64,000 nt of DNA from Bacteroidales bacterium (GCA_016705005.1 JADIZB010000008.1:62001-126000); one strand, 5' to 3'; positions 26,901 through 35,519 are shown, counted from the stretch's first letter. Notes: generated by a model from the sequence alone, not told the origin. A program made the numbers and translations.

Positions 26901-27053
26901 TCGGCTGCAACCAGCCGGATACCATTGGGAATTGTGGTGGTTGGTGGAATCATGTTTTCACTCGTTCTGACCCTTTTTGTTATACCCGCTGTGTACACTT
27001 ACATTTCGGGCAAAAGAGAGCAGGCCGTGACAGAAGGAGAAGAGGTTAGTTAA
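23976..27053 (+). CDS. RND multidrug efflux transporter (HAE1/AcrB family)
   Basis: 1025-residue inner-membrane proton/drug antiporter, of AcrB length. N-terminal SELSIKRPILATVMNLFLILFG is the first transmembrane helix and its lead. Transmembrane helix 4 carries the paired Asp of the proton relay (ATGLVVDDGIVVTENIFRK) and helix 10 the matching Lys (MLIGLVTKNGILIVEFA). Two large periplasmic porter loops are present. The gene is 90 bases after the adaptor and has no hydrophilic specificity features that I can name, so the exported compound is unknown. Regulated, most likely, by the MarR protein at the head of the operon. Confidence 0.95.
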   Translation: MNISELSIKRPILATVMNLFLILFGIIGYTFLGVREYPAIDPPVITVSTSYTGANADIIESQITEPLEKSINGIPGIRTITSTSAVGRSNINVEFNIDSDLEAAANDVRDKVSQAVRNLPQDIDAPPVVSKSDANSDFIILMAVQSRSKGLLELSDYAENVLQNKFQTIPEVSGVNIIGQKRPAMRIWIDPDKLNAYNLAFNDISGVLNKENVEIPSGKIYGNRTELTIRAIGNLTTEQEFRDLIVRADENGILRLGDVATVELGPERYEQSWKLNGVSSVGIAITPQPGANFIEISDEFNKRLDEIIKSQKGDINFTILFDTTRNVRKSLNEVAETLLVAILLVIFVIFFFFRNWLIALRPLIDIPISLIFTFFIMYVAGFSVNILTLLAIILATGLVVDDGIVVTENIFRKIEKGIPVRKAAIDGSKEIFFVVLSTSVTLAIVFLPVLFLQGFVGSLFREFGVVLAVAVLVSAFVSLTITPVLNVFLNRRGAQHGEFYNRTEPFFAGMENGYRNLITRFIKYRWMSWAIVAVCLVLVYVIGISIQREIAPIEDKGNVRLQIIGPEGASYPYMMETGNRIADYMMDSIPEEEFSFVAVPGFGSTGVNSGFGRIGFVPAGERERTQSEIARDMAMKFSRFNNVRVFPIEEQTISVGMGSRGSLPVQFVIQNLDFEKLREVIPQFLEEARNDTTFQNVDVNLKFNKPEIDISIDRIKAREFGLTVTDIAEVLQSAFSGRRLAYFLMNGRQYQVISQVELENRQVPADISNLYVRNNKGENISLASVTRIETNANPPSLFHYNRYKAATLSASLAEGKTIGDGVAAMERIAGKLLDESFQTSLSGPSRDYAESSSNTAFAFLLALVLIFLVLAAQFESFRDPLTIMITVPLAIAGAMLSLWVFNQTLNIFSEIGMIMLIGLVTKNGILIVEFANKKREEGLTKRQAVIEAATLRLRPILMTSLATSLGALPIALSLGSAATSRIPLGIVVVGGIMFSLVLTLFVIPAVYTYISGKREQAVTEGEEVS

Positions 27054-27137
27054 TCCCCTAAACGATGAACGTTACCGGATGTTTTATTCCAGAATACTGA
27101 TGGCCCCGGATAATTTCAGTTTTAATAAGTTAAAACG

Positions 27138-28445
27138 ATGAAGGAAAAAGTTAGAAGCATTCTCCGATTGATGATCCTGGTCATACCTTCTTTTGTTCAG
27201 GCACAGTCTGCCTTTACCCTTCAGAATGCCATTGATACTGCACTCAGAAATAATTTTGACATCCGGATAGCCAGAAATAATCTGGAAATGTCAAAAATCA
27301 GCAATTCTTATGGCATGGCTGGTGGATTGCCGGTTGTTTCGGCAAGTGCTGGGGACAACTATTCGGGCACTTACTCAAATCAGCAATTTGCTGACGGCTC
27401 GGAATCAATTATCAGCAACCAGCGTGAGAATTCAATCAATGCCGGTTTTTCGGGAAGCATGGTATTGTTTAACGGTTTCAGGGTAGTGGCTGCTAAAGAG
27501 AGGCTTGAAAGGTTACAGAATCAGAGTGAACTAGAACTTAACCTTCAGATTCAGCGTGCGATGGCTGATGTCATGATTTCCTATTTTGATGTCATCCGGC
27601 AACAGAACTACCTGATAACCATCCGCCATTTACTGGATGTTTCGGAACAAAAGCTTGAAATAATAAAAGTCAGAAATAAGGTTGGGATGGCAGATGCCGC
27701 AGCCATGTTGCAGGCCATTTCTGATGTTAATTCATCAAAACAACTGCTGGCAACCCAGGAAATGGTCATCGGGCAGACCAAAATGGATTTGCTATTGCTT
27801 CTGGGGGTTAAGAAACCATTTATTTTCGATGTTGATGAAATGCCTGAAATAGATTCAACCCTCAGACTCGAATCAATTCTGCAAAAGCTTAACATGAATC
27901 CGCAGTATCAGAGTGCAGAACAGCAGGTACTCATTGATAAACAGCTTGTAAGGGAGGTTTCAGCACAGCGGTATCCTTCAGTGAAATTCATTGCCGGATA
28001 CGATTATCACCAATCGGATCTGAACAAAGGGAATCTGCTGATGAGCAGGTCATATGGTCCTGTTGCCGGAATAACGTTGCAGGTACCGGTATTCAACGGA
28101 TTTATCTATAAAACCCAAAAGGATCTGGCAAAGATCCGGGTTGAAAATTCAGTCCTGGAAAAGGAAAGCCTGAGCAGTTCATTAAATTCCCTGGCTTTAA
28201 AAACTTACCTGTCATACTCAACCACCCTCGATCAGCTAAAATCACAGGAAGAGAATTTCAGGATGGCCGGACAACTGGTTGATGTTGTTATGCAGAAATT
28301 CAACCTTGGCCAGGCGACTATACTGGATGTTAAGGCTGCTCAGACAAGTTATGAAAATGCAGCCAATCTGCTTCATAACCTGAAGTTCTCGGCAAAGGTG
28401 GCTGAAATCGGTCTGAAGCAACTTACCTTTAGTCTCAGTTACTGA
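27138..28445 (+). CDS. TolC-family outer-membrane efflux channel
   Basis: 435 residues with a signal peptide (1-23, ending FVQAQ). The two-fold repeated outer-membrane efflux protein architecture is clear: FTLQNAIDTALRNNFDIRIARNNLEM at the start of repeat one, and the second repeat with QVLIDKQLVREVSAQRYPSVKF, then VPVFNGFIYKTQKDLAKI. It forms the trimeric outer-membrane exit duct for the RND pump upstream. It ends the operon; a hairpin at 28512-28538 can terminate it. Confidence 0.93.
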   Translation: MKEKVRSILRLMILVIPSFVQAQSAFTLQNAIDTALRNNFDIRIARNNLEMSKISNSYGMAGGLPVVSASAGDNYSGTYSNQQFADGSESIISNQRENSINAGFSGSMVLFNGFRVVAAKERLERLQNQSELELNLQIQRAMADVMISYFDVIRQQNYLITIRHLLDVSEQKLEIIKVRNKVGMADAAAMLQAISDVNSSKQLLATQEMVIGQTKMDLLLLLGVKKPFIFDVDEMPEIDSTLRLESILQKLNMNPQYQSAEQQVLIDKQLVREVSAQRYPSVKFIAGYDYHQSDLNKGNLLMSRSYGPVAGITLQVPVFNGFIYKTQKDLAKIRVENSVLEKESLSSSLNSLALKTYLSYSTTLDQLKSQEENFRMAGQLVDVVMQKFNLGQATILDVKAAQTSYENAANLLHNLKFSAKVAEIGLKQLTFSLSY

Positions 28446-28511
28446 TTCTAAAAATGCTCTTATAAGGGAGCTACCTGTATTGTTGTTTGTGCAGCACATT
28501 GGAACAAATAA

Positions 28512-28538
28512 AAAAGCCCTGCCATGAGCAGAGCTTTT
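28512..28538. terminator. Bidirectional hairpin terminator between tolC-like and csp genes
   Basis: Stem AAAAGCCCTGC / GCAGAGCTTTT (28512-28522 with 28528-28538), one C-A mismatch on plus that becomes a G-U pair on minus, loop CATGA. The minus transcript (cold-shock gene) ends in GGGCTTTTTT, a good U-tract. Suited to convergent transcripts. Confidence 0.75.
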
Positions 28539-28562
28539 AAAGAATTATGTCCTGTAGATATA

Positions 28563-28754
28563 TTAAATCACTTTAACATTCACTGCATTTAATCCTTTTT
28601 TACCTTCCTGAAGATCGAAGGTTACCTGGTCATTTTCCCTGATCTCGTCGATCAGACCCGATACATGTACAAAATATTCCTTGTCAGATGCATCGTCTTT
28701 AATAAATCCAAATCCTTTCAAGTCATTGAAGAATTTTACTGTTCCTTTACTCAT
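28563..28754 (-). CDS. Cold-shock protein (CspA family)
   Basis: 63-residue single OB-fold RNA/ssDNA-binding protein that melts mRNA secondary structure. RNP-1 is KGFGFI (residues 13-18) and RNP-2 lies in YFVHVSG (27-33). I start it at the ATG at 28754 (MSKGTVKFFN), the family's normal N-terminus; an upstream in-frame ATG would add ten unrelated residues and fall in the leader. The body is slightly short of E. coli CspA (70 residues), as is usual in Bacteroidota. Confidence 0.93.
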   Translation of the reverse strand: MSKGTVKFFNDLKGFGFIKDDASDKEYFVHVSGLIDEIRENDQVTFDLQEGKKGLNAVNVKVI

Positions 28755-28781
28755 GATGTTTTTGTTTAATATTGATTGGCG

Positions 28782-28789
28782 CAAAGGTA
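28782..28789 (-). promoter_or_regulatory. Probable -7 box of the cold-shock gene
   Basis: On the minus strand the bases read TACCTTTG, an exact TAnnTTTG match, 27 bases upstream of the ATG at 28754. Confidence 0.45.
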
Positions 28790-29145
28790 CATTTAATAAT
28801 CCAACTTTTTCTTTTTTATTTGTAAATCAGTGAGAAAAGTTTTTCCGGCTGTATTTTCAGGTAACCGGGAAGTTCGTTCACAGGCTCCGGTCGGCGAAGA
28901 AATTGAGGTTTTCTCATCCGGTTTTTGTAGAATAAAAAAAACAAAACTGACTTTTTAAGTTGCTTTTCCGTTAGCGGTGTAGTCAGAAGAGTATATGCCG
29001 GGGAATTTCAAACGGATATGTCTGAAATTATTAAAGTTGAATTCTTAAGATAAAAACAGGGAGCAGGGGGTTGAATTTACAGAAAATGAAGTGTAATTAT
29101 TTTCTAAATATGCTTATTTTTAATGATTAATCCTGAACCCCCGTT
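28790..29145. other. Gene-free stretch between csp and the M28 peptidase
   Basis: About 355 bases between divergent genes. I see no ORF with family character, no RNA gene and no repeat; it is AT-rich with scattered T-runs, and presumably holds the two promoters. Confidence 0.6.
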
Positions 29146-30717
29146 ATGCGAAACCCTGTTCTTCCTGCGCTGTTATTCATCCTGTTTACATTCCCTGCTT
29201 TTACCCAATCAGTGGTACCCGATCCCGGAAGGAAAGATTTTGCCGGTAACCTGGGTTTCCTCTCATCCGATTGGATGGAAGGCCGTGAAGCCGGATCAAA
29301 AGGCAGCTTTATTGCGGCTGATTTCATTCTTTCGCAGATGATGCAGACAGGATTGGAACCCGGACCAGGTACCCGGAGAAACCGGCAGTTTTTTCAGAAT
29401 TTCAATATTGTAAGGTATAAGCCTGTAAATACCGGATTTTCACTGGTTGAGAATTCCGGGAAGTCATATTCACGCAGAGATCTCATTCCTGAACAGGATT
29501 TTATTATTGAAACCGGGCCATCCGGCTTTCAGATTGAAGCACCCCTTGTTTTTGCAGGTTTTGGTATATCGGCCCCGAAGGCAGGGTACAACGATTTAAG
29601 TGGCATCAGTGTCAGAGGATGCATCGTTGTGGTCATGGATGGTTACCCGGGCGAAAATGATACTTTATCGCCGGGTTGGAAATTGTTCGGCAATGATTCG
29701 ATGAATGAGTTTTACCGCCTGGAGACCAAGCAGAGGAATGCCATGGAAAACGGCGCACTGGCCCTGATAGTAGTCTCAGGCAGTGGAAGTTTATCCGGAT
29801 TTGAGGGAAAACAGGTTAACAAAAGCATGGCTCAGTCCGCATTCAGTAAGATAAAGGAAGAAGCAGGTTACGAAGATTTTAATTATGCCCTTCCTGATGA
29901 TCAGCACTTGATTCCTGTATGCTGGCTTGGGAAAGACGCTTGTGCGGAATTGCTGAAGGAAAGTGGCATCGACCTGAAAGTAACGGAAGAAAGGATCGCT
30001 GACCGGCTGATCCCGGAATCAGTGACCTTGAAGGGGAAAAATGTAATATTGTCTGCCGGCATTAAAGCAGAAACGATGCTGGTTCGGAATGTAATCGGTC
30101 ATATCCGGGGTGTGGATACAACCAGAAGCATTGTTATTGGTGCGCATTACGATCATTTAGGTTTACGTGATCAGCTGATCTACAATGGATCTGATGACAA
30201 TGCTTCGGGCGTTGCCGGGATGCTTGCCCTTGCCGGAGTCTGGCAACGGTCGGGAAAGAAACCTCCGTGCAATCTGATCTTTGCCGCATGGACTGCCGAA
30301 GAAAAGGGATTGCTCGGGAGTACCTTTTTTGTACGTAATTTCAGTTTTGACAATCACCGGATTCTGCTTAATATGAATTTCGATATGATTTCGAGAAGCG
30401 CACCATCGGATGTTGATTCAAAAGTAATCAGCATAGGTTTTCTGAAAGGTACCAGCGATTTGAAAAGGATGGCTGAGAAGTGTAACGGTGAACTGATACG
30501 GCCGTTTACCCTGGACCTATGGGAAACAGCAGGACATGGTGGAAGCGACTACGTACCTTTTGCTTTAAGAAAGATCCCGGTAATGAGTTTCTTTTCCGGT
30601 TTTCACGACGATTACCACAGCCCCCGTGATGTATATGCAAAATCAGACCTGATGAAAATGGAGTCAATTCTTATACTGGCAAATAAGATAATTACAGTTT
30701 TTTTATCATCATATTAA
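29146..30717 (+). CDS. Secreted M28-family metallopeptidase with PA domain
   Basis: 523 residues with a signal peptide (ending PAFTQ, ~residue 21). Residues ~100-280 carry a protease-associated-like insert (VFAGFGISAPKAGYNDLSG, CIVVVMDGYPG). The zinc aminopeptidase domain follows: GAHYDHLG with the His ligand at 334, NGSDDNASG with the bridging Asp near 350-351, AEEKGLLGS with the catalytic Glu-Glu at 385-386, the Asp of NMNFDMI, and a His near FHDDYHSPRD. All five expected ligand positions are occupied, so it should be an active di-zinc exopeptidase in the periplasm or outside. Monocistronic in appearance. Confidence 0.92.
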   Translation: MRNPVLPALLFILFTFPAFTQSVVPDPGRKDFAGNLGFLSSDWMEGREAGSKGSFIAADFILSQMMQTGLEPGPGTRRNRQFFQNFNIVRYKPVNTGFSLVENSGKSYSRRDLIPEQDFIIETGPSGFQIEAPLVFAGFGISAPKAGYNDLSGISVRGCIVVVMDGYPGENDTLSPGWKLFGNDSMNEFYRLETKQRNAMENGALALIVVSGSGSLSGFEGKQVNKSMAQSAFSKIKEEAGYEDFNYALPDDQHLIPVCWLGKDACAELLKESGIDLKVTEERIADRLIPESVTLKGKNVILSAGIKAETMLVRNVIGHIRGVDTTRSIVIGAHYDHLGLRDQLIYNGSDDNASGVAGMLALAGVWQRSGKKPPCNLIFAAWTAEEKGLLGSTFFVRNFSFDNHRILLNMNFDMISRSAPSDVDSKVISIGFLKGTSDLKRMAEKCNGELIRPFTLDLWETAGHGGSDYVPFALRKIPVMSFFSGFHDDYHSPRDVYAKSDLMKMESILILANKIITVFLSSY

Positions 30718-30746
30718 TTCTGAAAACCACATTAATTTCATCAGCA

Positions 30747-31229
30747 ATGGAAAATGAGAAACAAAAACCGGAATGTTGTCCTGAGTTCAATCCGGCATCC
30801 TGGGATGACCAGATTATTGAATGGAACAATAAGTCATTCATCCGTGACAAGGTATTCACACTGTTTTTTATGCCGGTAAACTTTGGGGGTGCAATGAAAC
30901 GTATGATGGGGAAGGTTGAAAAAGCGGGGGCCGATGTACCTGACTGGCTCTGTCTTTCAGACCACACCTCGAAATGGAACATGGATGTTTTACTGGCTGT
31001 AGACCGGGAAATAGAGGGTGCAGAAAAGGTAACACTGAATGGAAAGTTTTTCAGTAAAGTGTTTGAAGGTCCATACAGCGATACCGGAAAATGGACGGAA
31101 GAATACAAAAAAGTGGTGAAGGAACGAGGCTTTGAGATTTTGAAGTGGTACATGTGGTACACAACCTGCCCGAAATGCGCCAAAAAGTCCGGAAAAAATT
31201 ATGTGGTTATCATTTGTCAGATTCTCTGA
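30747..31229 (+). CDS. Conserved cysteine-containing protein, GyrI-like/'hydrolase' family
   Basis: 160 residues, cytoplasmic, no signal peptide. It has a Cys-Cys pair at residues 10-11 (PECCPEF) and a CxxC at 141-144 (YTTCPKCAKK), plus a late Cys157. The segment NKSFIRDKVFTLFFMPVNFG followed by GKFFSKVFEGPYSDTGKW is a pattern I recall from a widespread conserved family often labelled GyrI-like or hydrolase, but no activity is known to me. The Cys arrangement would suit metal binding or redox chemistry; that is inference. It starts 29 bases after the M28 peptidase and may be cotranscribed. Confidence 0.6.
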   Translation: MENEKQKPECCPEFNPASWDDQIIEWNNKSFIRDKVFTLFFMPVNFGGAMKRMMGKVEKAGADVPDWLCLSDHTSKWNMDVLLAVDREIEGAEKVTLNGKFFSKVFEGPYSDTGKWTEEYKKVVKERGFEILKWYMWYTTCPKCAKKSGKNYVVIICQIL

Positions 31230-31423
31230 TAAGCTTTTTCTGGCTGAAATCCAGAGATTTGCCTGATTTTGTTGAATTATGGGCTTTTACGCCTTTACTG
31301 CACCGAAGATGTTATAGCTTTGTATTGCCTTTTACGGCATTTTCCTGCTGCTTCGGCTATGACTCTTTTTAGCATTTTTCATTACAGAATATTTTGTTTA
31401 ATCATTAAATGATACTATTTACC

Positions 31424-32596
31424 ATGATAAAAAAATGTATGCTGGCCGGCATTGTTCTCCTGCTGGTATCTCAGACCCAGGCACAGATAAAGCATCCGGA
31501 ATCACTGACCCGGCTTGTTAACAGTACTCTTTTGTACCAGGTGCTGAATGATTTTGACCGTACCATACCTTTGGTTCTATTCGCGCCAGGTTATTTCTAT
31601 ATCGGGAATCTGAACTATTCGAAGAACCCGCTTTTCAATGAGAGTATCTTTTATGAAAATGAAGCATTGGTAAAGTCATCCGAATACTACCAAAAGGAGA
31701 TCTTCGATGCGGTGGATGCCGGATTTATCAATTACATCCCTGCCGATTCAATTATGCAGGTAAGGGTTATTGAAGGAAATCTGCTGCTGTTTGAACTTAA
31801 ATTTATGCGGAAAGGCGACACATTGATCTTCATGCAGACCGATGCGGAAAAAAGCAGGAACAAGACTGTCGGCTTTTCTCTGGGTAAGGTGATTTCAGTC
31901 TCCTATTATGATACTGAAGCAGAAATCAACTATATGAGTCACCTTGAAGGCGATACTTTGAGAATTTCCAGAATGATTGACGGAAAGACAGGGAAGAATA
32001 CCAGATCATTAATGCATTTTGAGAACGGATTTCTTTCTGAGGCTTCATTTTTTAATATGGTTTCCGGAAAAGAACAACTCATATCAAGGGACTTGTATTT
32101 TATGAACGAAATCAACAAACCTGCACTGAAACAGACACTTAACCGAAAGGGGAAGGTTACTGATTCAACCCATTACTACTATGATGGCGCTAACCTGATT
32201 CACTATCAGAGTTTCAGTGGAAGCGCAGAGAAGCTATCCATTTCATTCATGTATAACCGTAACGGGAAAGTGTCAGGAAAAACTGTGAAGTCGCCTGTCC
32301 GGAATTATACCAGTGATTATTCCTATAGCAACGGACTGATTTCCGACCTTGAAATAGATGATAAAATGAAGGCCTTTCGCAGGCATTTTGTGTTCGCTTC
32401 GGATGTAGGGCGGAGATTGGCTGGTCTCGAGTACAGTACAATAGCCAAAGAATCAATGATAGAAAATCTGAAGACGCGGTGGTTGTTTGGTTATAACGAG
32501 GTAGGGAATATTATTTCCATCAAGGTTATGGACGACAAGGGTTTGATTGCCAGAGAGATAAAACTGGATTATGTTTTTTATCCTGCTGCTCTTTAA
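31424..32596 (+). CDS. Secreted protein of unknown function
   Basis: 390 residues from the ATG at 31424, preferred over 31409 because it gives a regular signal peptide (MIKKCMLAGIVLLLVSQTQAQ). The mature part is soluble; the first half (DFDRTIPLVLFAPGYFYIGN, FKFMRKGDTLIFMQTDAEKS-like) is not recognisable to me. The second half contains short Tyr/Asn/Gly motifs (THYYYDGANLIHYQSFSG, SFMYNRNGKVSG, DYSYSNGLISDLE, LFGYNEVGNIISIKV) that look like degenerate YD/wall-associated or MORN-like beta repeats. Probably periplasmic or outer-membrane associated. A -7-like TAGCTTTG lies at 31315-31322. Confidence 0.6.
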   Translation: MIKKCMLAGIVLLLVSQTQAQIKHPESLTRLVNSTLLYQVLNDFDRTIPLVLFAPGYFYIGNLNYSKNPLFNESIFYENEALVKSSEYYQKEIFDAVDAGFINYIPADSIMQVRVIEGNLLLFELKFMRKGDTLIFMQTDAEKSRNKTVGFSLGKVISVSYYDTEAEINYMSHLEGDTLRISRMIDGKTGKNTRSLMHFENGFLSEASFFNMVSGKEQLISRDLYFMNEINKPALKQTLNRKGKVTDSTHYYYDGANLIHYQSFSGSAEKLSISFMYNRNGKVSGKTVKSPVRNYTSDYSYSNGLISDLEIDDKMKAFRRHFVFASDVGRRLAGLEYSTIAKESMIENLKTRWLFGYNEVGNIISIKVMDDKGLIAREIKLDYVFYPAAL

Positions 32597-32748
32597 AATA
32601 TCCATGTAATCCGATCAATGAGACTCTGATCAGCGGGTTAGTCATTCTCCCTGATCCGGAATTCTGCAAAACCAATTCATCCCTGTCCAAGCCCTGTCCA
32701 TGGCATGTCAAACAAGGATATTAAATGAAATTTCATTAAAAATCAGCA

Positions 32749-33360
32749 ATGCGGATGCCAGAGAATGCTGTTATTTTTGACCTCGGAGGTGTGCTCATCG
32801 ATTGGAACCCCCGTTATGTTTACAGTAAAGTATTTGATACAGAAAGTGCCACAGAATGGTTTCTGGAGAACATCTGTACCCCGGATTGGAACCTCAGCAT
32901 CGATGCAGGCAAGCCCTTTGCCATAGCGGTTAGCGAACTTTGTACAATTCATCCGGAATGGACTGAACAGATCAGTGCGTTTCACCTGCGCTGGGAAGAG
33001 ATGCTGGGTGGGGAGATTGTTGAATCAGTCAGGATTCTTAAGGAGATTCAGTCAAAAGGATATCCGGTTTACGGACTCACCAACTGGTCGGCAGAAACAT
33101 TCCCCATCGCCAGAAATCGCTATGAATTTCTTGAGACGCTTGATGGTATTGTAGTATCGGGTGAAGAGAAACTGATCAAACCTGACCCGGCCATATTCAG
33201 GATTTTAATTGACCGGTTTAATCTGAAGGCCGGTAAATGTATTTTCATTGACGATAACCCACACAATACAGCTGCGGCAGCCGAGCTTGGATTTCGCACC
33301 ATCGGTTTTTCTGATCCGGCGCAATTGCGGAAGGATCTCTGCAATGCCGGTATTTTATAG
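32749..33360 (+). CDS. HAD-family phosphatase (YihX-like)
   Basis: 203 residues. HAD motif I is IFDLGGVLIDWNP with nucleophile Asp11; the second Asp of the usual DxD is Gly, as in the YihX/haloacid-dehalogenase-like group. Motif II is in YGLTNWSAETFP, motif III Lys in KLIKPDPAIF and motif IV in CIFIDDNPHN. The helical cap lies between residues ~18 and 85. Related enzymes dephosphorylate small sugar phosphates such as glucose-1-phosphate; the substrate here is unknown. It is a single cytoplasmic gene, 59 bases before the UbiA-like gene. Confidence 0.85.
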   Translation: MRMPENAVIFDLGGVLIDWNPRYVYSKVFDTESATEWFLENICTPDWNLSIDAGKPFAIAVSELCTIHPEWTEQISAFHLRWEEMLGGEIVESVRILKEIQSKGYPVYGLTNWSAETFPIARNRYEFLETLDGIVVSGEEKLIKPDPAIFRILIDRFNLKAGKCIFIDDNPHNTAAAAELGFRTIGFSDPAQLRKDLCNAGIL

Positions 33361-33419
33361 AGCACCGGAAATTTAGCTTCCTGAGGCTGCCGGATTGGCC
33401 CGAAATATGTTTATATGCT

Positions 33420-34307
33420 GTGAAAAAGCCGGTTAACACTTTTCTCAGACTTGTGCTGCACAGCAACCTGATCATTGCTTTTGCTGCCGTTTTATTATGT
33501 TTGGCATCAGAAGTGCAGGCGGGTATTTTACTGCGTTTTCAATCCTTCCATATTTTGGTTTTCGCTGCAGCCCTCTCGGAATACAGTCTTCACCGTTTAC
33601 TGAAATATTATTCACTGGTCAGGGATGGCCGGAAGAAAAGATATTCGTGGCTGTTTTCAAATCAGCTATTGGCCTGGCTCTTTTTCTTTATCCCACTGAC
33701 AACTTTTGCTGTTTCATTCTTTTTTGTAGATACCCCGGTAAAATGGATCATCATGGGAACAGGGGCAATTGCATTTTTGTATTCGATGCCTGTAAAGGGG
33801 GTGGTGGGTTTTCTTTCACTCAGAAGGATTCCTTTTGTCAAGACTTTTTGGGTAGCACTGGTCTGGTCGCTGGTAACGGTAATTGTTCCCCTGACTGGTA
33901 ACTCTGGTGGAATACCCGCGGGAAAGATATCGTGGATATTCATTGAACGGCTCCTTCTGATATTCCCGCTGGCTATGCTTTTTGACATCCGTGACACAGA
34001 TTCTGACAGGAAGGATGGCATCCGGACCATTCCTGTTGTTTTTGGGGAAAAGATGACCCGAAAGCTGGTTGTGGTTTTCGTTTTGGTTTTTATTTTTATC
34101 TATCCTGTTACGGCAGGAGATTTTGTTTTGCATTCTCATTTTTTGCCAGCCATCTTATGGAGCCTCCCTGTGCTGTGGTTCATTTACAGAAAGCCGGATT
34201 CTGAAAATCCTTTGTATTATTCCCTGCTTCTTGACGGTTCATTGATTTTGTATGGTTTCTCTGTAATAGCAGGAGGGTTTATTTTTAATCATTTCAATAA
34301 TTTTTAA
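33420..34307 (+). CDS. UbiA-like membrane protein lacking the first Asp motif
   Basis: 295 residues with about eight transmembrane helices. The second prenyltransferase motif is clear (LFDIRDTDSDRKDGIRTIP, residues 188-204), as is the shape of the family. The place of the first motif (NDxxDxxxD, loop 2-3) reads EYSLHRLLKYYS (54-65), with no Asp pair. Known family knowledge says both motifs bind Mg-diphosphate, so this protein may have changed substrate or lost classical activity; homologues with a similar N(L)HR sequence seem usual in Bacteroidota. The start is a GTG with no better ATG nearby. No quinone or heme-O gene is adjacent. Confidence 0.65.
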   Translation: MKKPVNTFLRLVLHSNLIIAFAAVLLCLASEVQAGILLRFQSFHILVFAAALSEYSLHRLLKYYSLVRDGRKKRYSWLFSNQLLAWLFFFIPLTTFAVSFFFVDTPVKWIIMGTGAIAFLYSMPVKGVVGFLSLRRIPFVKTFWVALVWSLVTVIVPLTGNSGGIPAGKISWIFIERLLLIFPLAMLFDIRDTDSDRKDGIRTIPVVFGEKMTRKLVVVFVLVFIFIYPVTAGDFVLHSHFLPAILWSLPVLWFIYRKPDSENPLYYSLLLDGSLILYGFSVIAGGFIFNHFNNF

Positions 34308-34345
34308 TAAAATCAGTTAAATTAACCGTTTGAAATTATAAGGAT

Positions 34346-34879
34346 ATGCAAACTTTAATTGCCCTGCTCAGGGGTATAAACGTCAGTGGGAAAAATCTGA
34401 TTAAAATGGCACCTCTTGCAGAGGTATTGACCGGTGCCGGACTCATGAACGTACGCACCTACATTCAGAGTGGCAACATCGTATTTGAATCTGAAGCATC
34501 TGACGATGCGGATACCGGTTTAATAATTGCTGAGAACATCAGGAAAGAATTTGGTTTCATTGTGCCGGTCCGGGTGCTGAAGCAATCCGAACTGAAACGC
34601 ATTCGTGATGACAATCCATTCATCCGACTTCATGGCCTGCCCGGTGACAAACTTCATCTGACATTGCTGTCGGGTATTCCCGATCATGCCCTTGTTCAGA
34701 AGATTGCTGAAACAGTGTACCTGCCTGATGAGTATATCATATCGGGAAATGCGATTTATCTCAACTGTCCGGATGGTTACGGAAGAACAAAACTGACCAA
34801 CACATTTTTTGAGAATAAGCTTAAGGTCACTGCAACCACGCGGAATTGGGCTACCATTGTAAAATTATGTTCAATGTAA
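34346..34879 (+). CDS. DUF1697 family protein
   Basis: 177 residues with the full DUF1697 signature: LIALLRGINVSGKNLIKMAPL at the N-terminus, TYIQSGNIVFES (~50-60), and TNTFFENKLKVTATTRNWATI at the C-terminus with the Thr-Arg-Asn-Trp block. The family is widespread, probably cytoplasmic with an RNA- or nucleotide-binding-like fold, and has no established function. Single gene between the UbiA-like protein and a GNAT. Confidence 0.88.
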   Translation: MQTLIALLRGINVSGKNLIKMAPLAEVLTGAGLMNVRTYIQSGNIVFESEASDDADTGLIIAENIRKEFGFIVPVRVLKQSELKRIRDDNPFIRLHGLPGDKLHLTLLSGIPDHALVQKIAETVYLPDEYIISGNAIYLNCPDGYGRTKLTNTFFENKLKVTATTRNWATIVKLCSM

Positions 34880-34970
34880 CCTGTTGGTCTGATTGGCTGG
34901 GTTCACCCGTTTGTAAAGCAGACTGCTCTTTTATGGAAATAGTTGATGTCACTAAAGAAAGCGCCGGGAT

Positions 34971-35519
34971 ATGATTGTATTCACCAAAGACGGCCGGAAA
35001 GCGGAACTCATGAAATTTAAGCCGGTTTACACTGACCATCTTCTCGGTTATTTGGTCAATCTGAGCGTGGAAAGTAAAAGCCGCTTCGGACCTCACCCAT
35101 TTACGCTTGATGGGATAAATGAAGTCCTTGGTTCATCGCAGGAAGTTCTGGGGTATATTGCAGCAGAGGCCGGAACAGATCGGATAATTGCCTATTCTCT
35201 TATTAAGACAGGCTATCTGGATACCGATGGTAACAGGTATTCCGGCTATGGTTTACACCTCACGCATTCAGGTGTTTGCACCTATGCTCCCTCAGTTGCT
35301 GATCAATGGCAGGGTTCAGGTCTGGGCAGCAGCATGTTTGAGTTTATCCTGAATGATATTCGTCAGTCAGGTTTTAGAACAATGATACTATGGGGTGGGG
35401 TACAGGCTTCAAATTCAAGGGCACTGGCATTTTATCAGCAGAGGGGTTTCATGGTTGCGGGTGAATTTGAGCACAAAGGAATGAACCTTGATATGTACCT
35501 CCCAATGGCGGATCGTTGA
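34971..35519 (+). CDS. GNAT-family N-acetyltransferase
   Basis: 182 residues. The acetyl-CoA-binding motif A is seen as SVADQWQGSGLGSSMFEFIL (Q-x-x-G-x-G type, residues ~110-130), followed by motif B with ASNSRALAFYQQRGFMVAGEF. The N-terminal part (MKFKPVYTDHLLGYLVNL) is the usual substrate-side half. The acceptor is unknown. An alternative start at 35010 is possible. The stop codon at 35517-35519 abuts the terC stop on the other strand with no base between them. Confidence 0.82.
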   Translation: MIVFTKDGRKAELMKFKPVYTDHLLGYLVNLSVESKSRFGPHPFTLDGINEVLGSSQEVLGYIAAEAGTDRIIAYSLIKTGYLDTDGNRYSGYGLHLTHSGVCTYAPSVADQWQGSGLGSSMFEFILNDIRQSGFRTMILWGGVQASNSRALAFYQQRGFMVAGEFEHKGMNLDMYLPMADR

